A DNA stretch of 7,471 nucleotides from Nostoc sp. CHAB 5834. Lineage in GTDB: Bacteria > Cyanobacteriota > Cyanobacteriia > Cyanobacteriales > Nostocaceae. Position 1 is the stretch's first letter. The number at the start of each line of letters is the position of its first letter. Below the pieces are notes generated by a model that worked only from the letters and a program-made list of their open reading frames with translations, searched no databases and was not told the DNA's origin. Below, piece after piece: positions 5,831 to 7,471 of this stretch. The position numbers were made by a program, and so were the translations under genes. The stretch is from positions 1-7,471 of the forward strand of contig JAIVFU010000229.1 in NCBI GenBank assembly GCA_020829485.1, read 5' to 3'.

Positions 5831-6319
5831 TTAGAGCGGGATGTCGCGGCTCGCCCTGTTGAGAGGGTAGGGGTCTTGCGTTCGCATACTAGCGGCGCTC
5901 AAAAGCTCTCGAAGGGTCTCGAAAACTGGAATCTGGTACCGCTGTGCAAGTCGGTCCAGGTACCGCATCTTTTCGGCCTCCGGTGGAAACCCCAACAGCA
6001 ACTTCGAGGAGCTCGCGAGCAGCCCGAACTCGGTGTTGGTCGTGAACGCGGGCATGTCCTTGAGCTTTCGGGGAACCCAAAAAATCACAACGGTTGCCTG
6101 GTTCAGTGCTTCCCACTCCCACTGAATCTGCTTGTCATAGGAGTCGGGAGGGAACACGCCGGACTCTGTCTCGGGCAAAAACACTTTCCCCTGAAAACCA
6201 AGTTCTTTGAGGATGTGAACAGCCTCAGGCCTCCACGAGGGTGTTTGTTTGTCACGAGGGGTTGGCCCCGCCAGAAAGATGGACGTCTCCAGTGGGGCCT
6301 GTGCGTAAACTACTTGCAT
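5831..6319 (-). CDS. Nucleoside 2-deoxyribosyltransferase-like protein (Nuc_deoxyri_tr2 family)
   Basis: A 162-residue single-domain protein with the Rossmann-like fold of nucleoside 2-deoxyribosyltransferases, enzymes that cut and exchange N-glycosidic bonds of nucleosides. The family pattern is visible: IFLAGPTPRD (14-23), SWR (28-30), GKVFLPE (44-50), YDKQIQWEWEALNQA (61-75), VIFWVPR (78-84), and PAFTTNTEFG (90-99). Glu97 of TEFG corresponds in position to the nucleophilic Glu in the MELG motif of classical transferases. The distinctive WR and TTNTEFG signatures point to the second family (PF15891-type), whose substrates are mostly unknown, rather than to classical purine/pyrimidine exchangers. 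It could act on NAD, nucleotides or a deoxynucleoside. The ATG has AGGGAA 7 nt upstream and lies 18 nt after the vWA stop; the NAD kinase follows 26 nt later. This spacing indicates one transcript with NAD-linked partners. Confidence 0.85.
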   Translation of the reverse strand: MQVVYAQAPLETSIFLAGPTPRDKQTPSWRPEAVHILKELGFQGKVFLPETESGVFPPDSYDKQIQWEWEALNQATVVIFWVPRKLKDMPAFTTNTEFGLLASSSKLLLGFPPEAEKMRYLDRLAQRYQIPVFETLRELLSAASMRTQDPYPLNRASRDIPL

Positions 6320-6337
6320 GTTTTGTTCCCTAAAGCC

Positions 6338-7063
6338 TTAGAAGGTGAGCGCTTGGCTGGGCCCGCCAGTACCCAAGGACTGAGATTGAGCACTGATGGA
6401 GCGGCTGACAAAATCCGCCAGCTTGGCCAGGCTTTGGGCGGTAGCCGTTTCGATTTCTTCGTATTGGTCTATGCCGGCAGAATCTTTGAATTCCTTCAAC
6501 TTGTGCCCGAGCAGAGAAGAGTTCACTCCCACCAAAACGGTCAGGCTGGACTCCAGGCTTTCGCCCAGTATTCCCTTGCGCAACTCCTCTTTGACTTTGG
6601 CAACGCTCGTATTGCTGGCGTTGTCGTCACCATCGGTGATGATGAAGGTGATGGCGTTTGCCAAGTAGTCCTGTGCTGCCAGGTTTTTCCCGTAGCTGTT
6701 AGCGGCGCTAATGCCGGCGAACGTAGCGTCGTAGAGCGCGGTCAAGCCGCAGCAATGAGGTACCTGGTAGCCCGAAGGGTCGATTTCGGAGAGCGGCTTG
6801 AAGCCATGAACCTCGGTCACTGAGCTGTTGAACTCGATGACTCGCAGCAGTAGGTTTTCGCTCCGGGGGCTCTTGCGACAAGCCTCAACAACGGTCCGCT
6901 TTATCTTGAAGAGGTCATCCGCAAAATCGGATACGGACCCGGTCTTGTCAATTGCCAAAGTGACCAGCGTGTACTCTGTGGCCCCAAGCGTTTCGGGGCG
7001 GACAGCCGAGAAGTGATACCCCGCCACCGAACCTGTCAGAAGTGTGTCGTCACCGAGTTTCAT
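6338..7063 (-). CDS. von Willebrand factor A domain protein (TerY-like)
   Basis: A 241-residue soluble protein, mostly one vWA domain, which binds a metal ion and protein partners and often serves as a scaffold or phospho-substrate. The full metal-ion-dependent adhesion site is present: D39-K-T41-G-S43 in AIDKTGSV, T108 in CGLTALYD, and D144 in ITDGDDNAS. The C-terminal 40 residues (after about 200) are Ser/Gln/Gly-rich and probably flexible, with several possible phosphorylation sites. No signal peptide or membrane segment is seen, unlike surface vWA proteins. Stand-alone cytoplasmic vWA proteins with PP2C and kinase partners are known as TerY in tellurium-resistance/stress loci. Its ATG has AGGAGA 5 nt upstream; the gap to the nicotinamidase is 35 nt and to the next gene 18 nt, so it is part of the NAD-related operon rather than joined to the kinase genes. 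Confidence 0.87.
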   Translation of the reverse strand: MKLGDDTLLTGSVAGYHFSAVRPETLGATEYTLVTLAIDKTGSVSDFADDLFKIKRTVVEACRKSPRSENLLLRVIEFNSSVTEVHGFKPLSEIDPSGYQVPHCCGLTALYDATFAGISAANSYGKNLAAQDYLANAITFIITDGDDNASNTSVAKVKEELRKGILGESLESSLTVLVGVNSSLLGHKLKEFKDSAGIDQYEEIETATAQSLAKLADFVSRSISAQSQSLGTGGPSQALTF

Positions 7064-7098
7064 TGCAGTCTCCTATTATCAGTTTGAGTGGGGGTGTG

Positions 7099-7470
7099 TT
7101 ACTTGCGGCTGTTGCTGAGTACTTCGCCCAGAACGTCCTTTGACGTAGCCAGATTCAGCCCTCGGGCGCTCATATCCTTGAGGAAGTCCAGGTATGCGCT
7201 GTCGAAGCCGGAGACAGGGCTAATGCAATCAGTGAGCAGGACTAGCTTGCTGAGGTTGCCTTCACCGAAGTTGTCGGCAATGTGCTCAGTGGTGGCTCGG
7301 ACGCAGTGGCTTCCTGCTTCTCCGGCGATAAGAACCCGGTCGGCCTGCGACAGGATGTCGATAAGCCCTCGGTTGAGTTGAGTGGAAGGGTCCTCGGTGT
7401 CCGGCACTTCGGCCATCACAGCGCTGTAGTGTTCAGTCCAGGGATTCGAGCCCTTGGTCACTTTGTTTAC
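7099..7470 (-). CDS. pncA: Nicotinamidase / cysteine hydrolase, C-terminal part (5' end outside window)
   Basis: The frame is open to the right edge (V-N-K-V-T-K-G-S), so about 124 codons of the 3' part are present and the N-terminal third, with the catalytic Asp, lies beyond. The fragment holds the other two catalytic residues of nicotinamidases/isochorismatase-fold cysteine hydrolases: the Lys in VTKGSNPWTEHYS and the Cys in AGEAGSHCV. It also has the later LVLLTDCISPV strand and the C-terminal helix with DMSARGLNLATS. KG followed by EHYS, with GEAGSHCV, favours nicotinamidase (nicotinamide to nicotinate plus ammonia, NAD salvage) over isochorismatase. The stop is 35 nt before the vWA gene, in the same leftward operon. 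Nicotinamidase is usually about 200 residues, in line with the missing part. The exact substrate is not provable without the N-terminus. Confidence 0.85.
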   Translation of the reverse strand, partial: VNKVTKGSNPWTEHYSAVMAEVPDTEDPSTQLNRGLIDILSQADRVLIAGEAGSHCVRATTEHIADNFGEGNLSKLVLLTDCISPVSGFDSAYLDFLKDMSARGLNLATSKDVLGEVLSNSRK

Positions 7471-7471
7471 A

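Noticed and set aside
5876..6823. 315-codon open frame on the plus strand opposite the deoxyribosyltransferase-like and vWA genes
   Set aside because: It spans two well-supported genes in antisense, has no recognisable domain, and its Gln/Gly/Leu-rich composition is typical of a shadow frame in GC-rich DNA.
1..7471. CRISPR array, tRNA/rRNA genes, insertion sequence ends or att sites
   Set aside because: Read on both strands; no regularly spaced repeats, cloverleaf, transposase or integrase signature was found.

Overview
This looks like an accessory region from a proteobacterium, probably a betaproteobacterium of the Burkholderiales/Comamonadaceae type. That placement is an inference from moderately GC-rich codon use and the look of the NAD kinase; no rRNA, tRNA or housekeeping marker anchors it. 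No transposase, integrase, CRISPR array or tRNA gene is visible.

Layout, left to right: (1) The 3' part of a plus-strand gene for a large, probably exported protein with choice-of-anchor D (ASPM/SPD-2/Hydin-like) beta-sandwich repeats ends at 1267 and is followed by a strong GC-rich hairpin. (2) A minus-strand pair follows, transcribed leftward: a PP2C-type protein phosphatase (3974-3162) and, 3 nt later, an atypical Ser/Thr protein kinase with a long beta-rich C-terminal extension (3158-1425). (3) A short divergent promoter region (about 3975-4127) carries two mirror-image extended -10 boxes and nested inverted repeats. (4) A plus-strand pair follows: a small DUF4313-like protein (4128-4451) and an overlapping PTH2-type peptidyl-tRNA hydrolase read from a TTG start (4438-4887), closed by an intrinsic terminator. 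(5) A minus-strand operon enters from the right edge: nicotinamidase (5' end cut off), von Willebrand A (TerY-like) protein, nucleoside 2-deoxyribosyltransferase-like protein and NAD kinase.

The vWA + PP2C + kinase combination is the protein set of the 'TerY-P triad' known from comparative genomics of tellurium-resistance/stress loci. Here the triad is split over two operons. The vWA gene lies inside a set of NAD-related genes (nicotinamidase, NAD kinase, and a glycosidic-bond enzyme of the nucleoside deoxyribosyltransferase fold), and a PTH2 tRNA-recycling enzyme sits between the two arms. The working interpretation is a phospho-signalling module that senses or controls NAD(P) or nucleotide status and repairs or bypasses stalled translation, as a stress-response or anti-phage island. 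The domain assignments are well supported; the joint function is inference.
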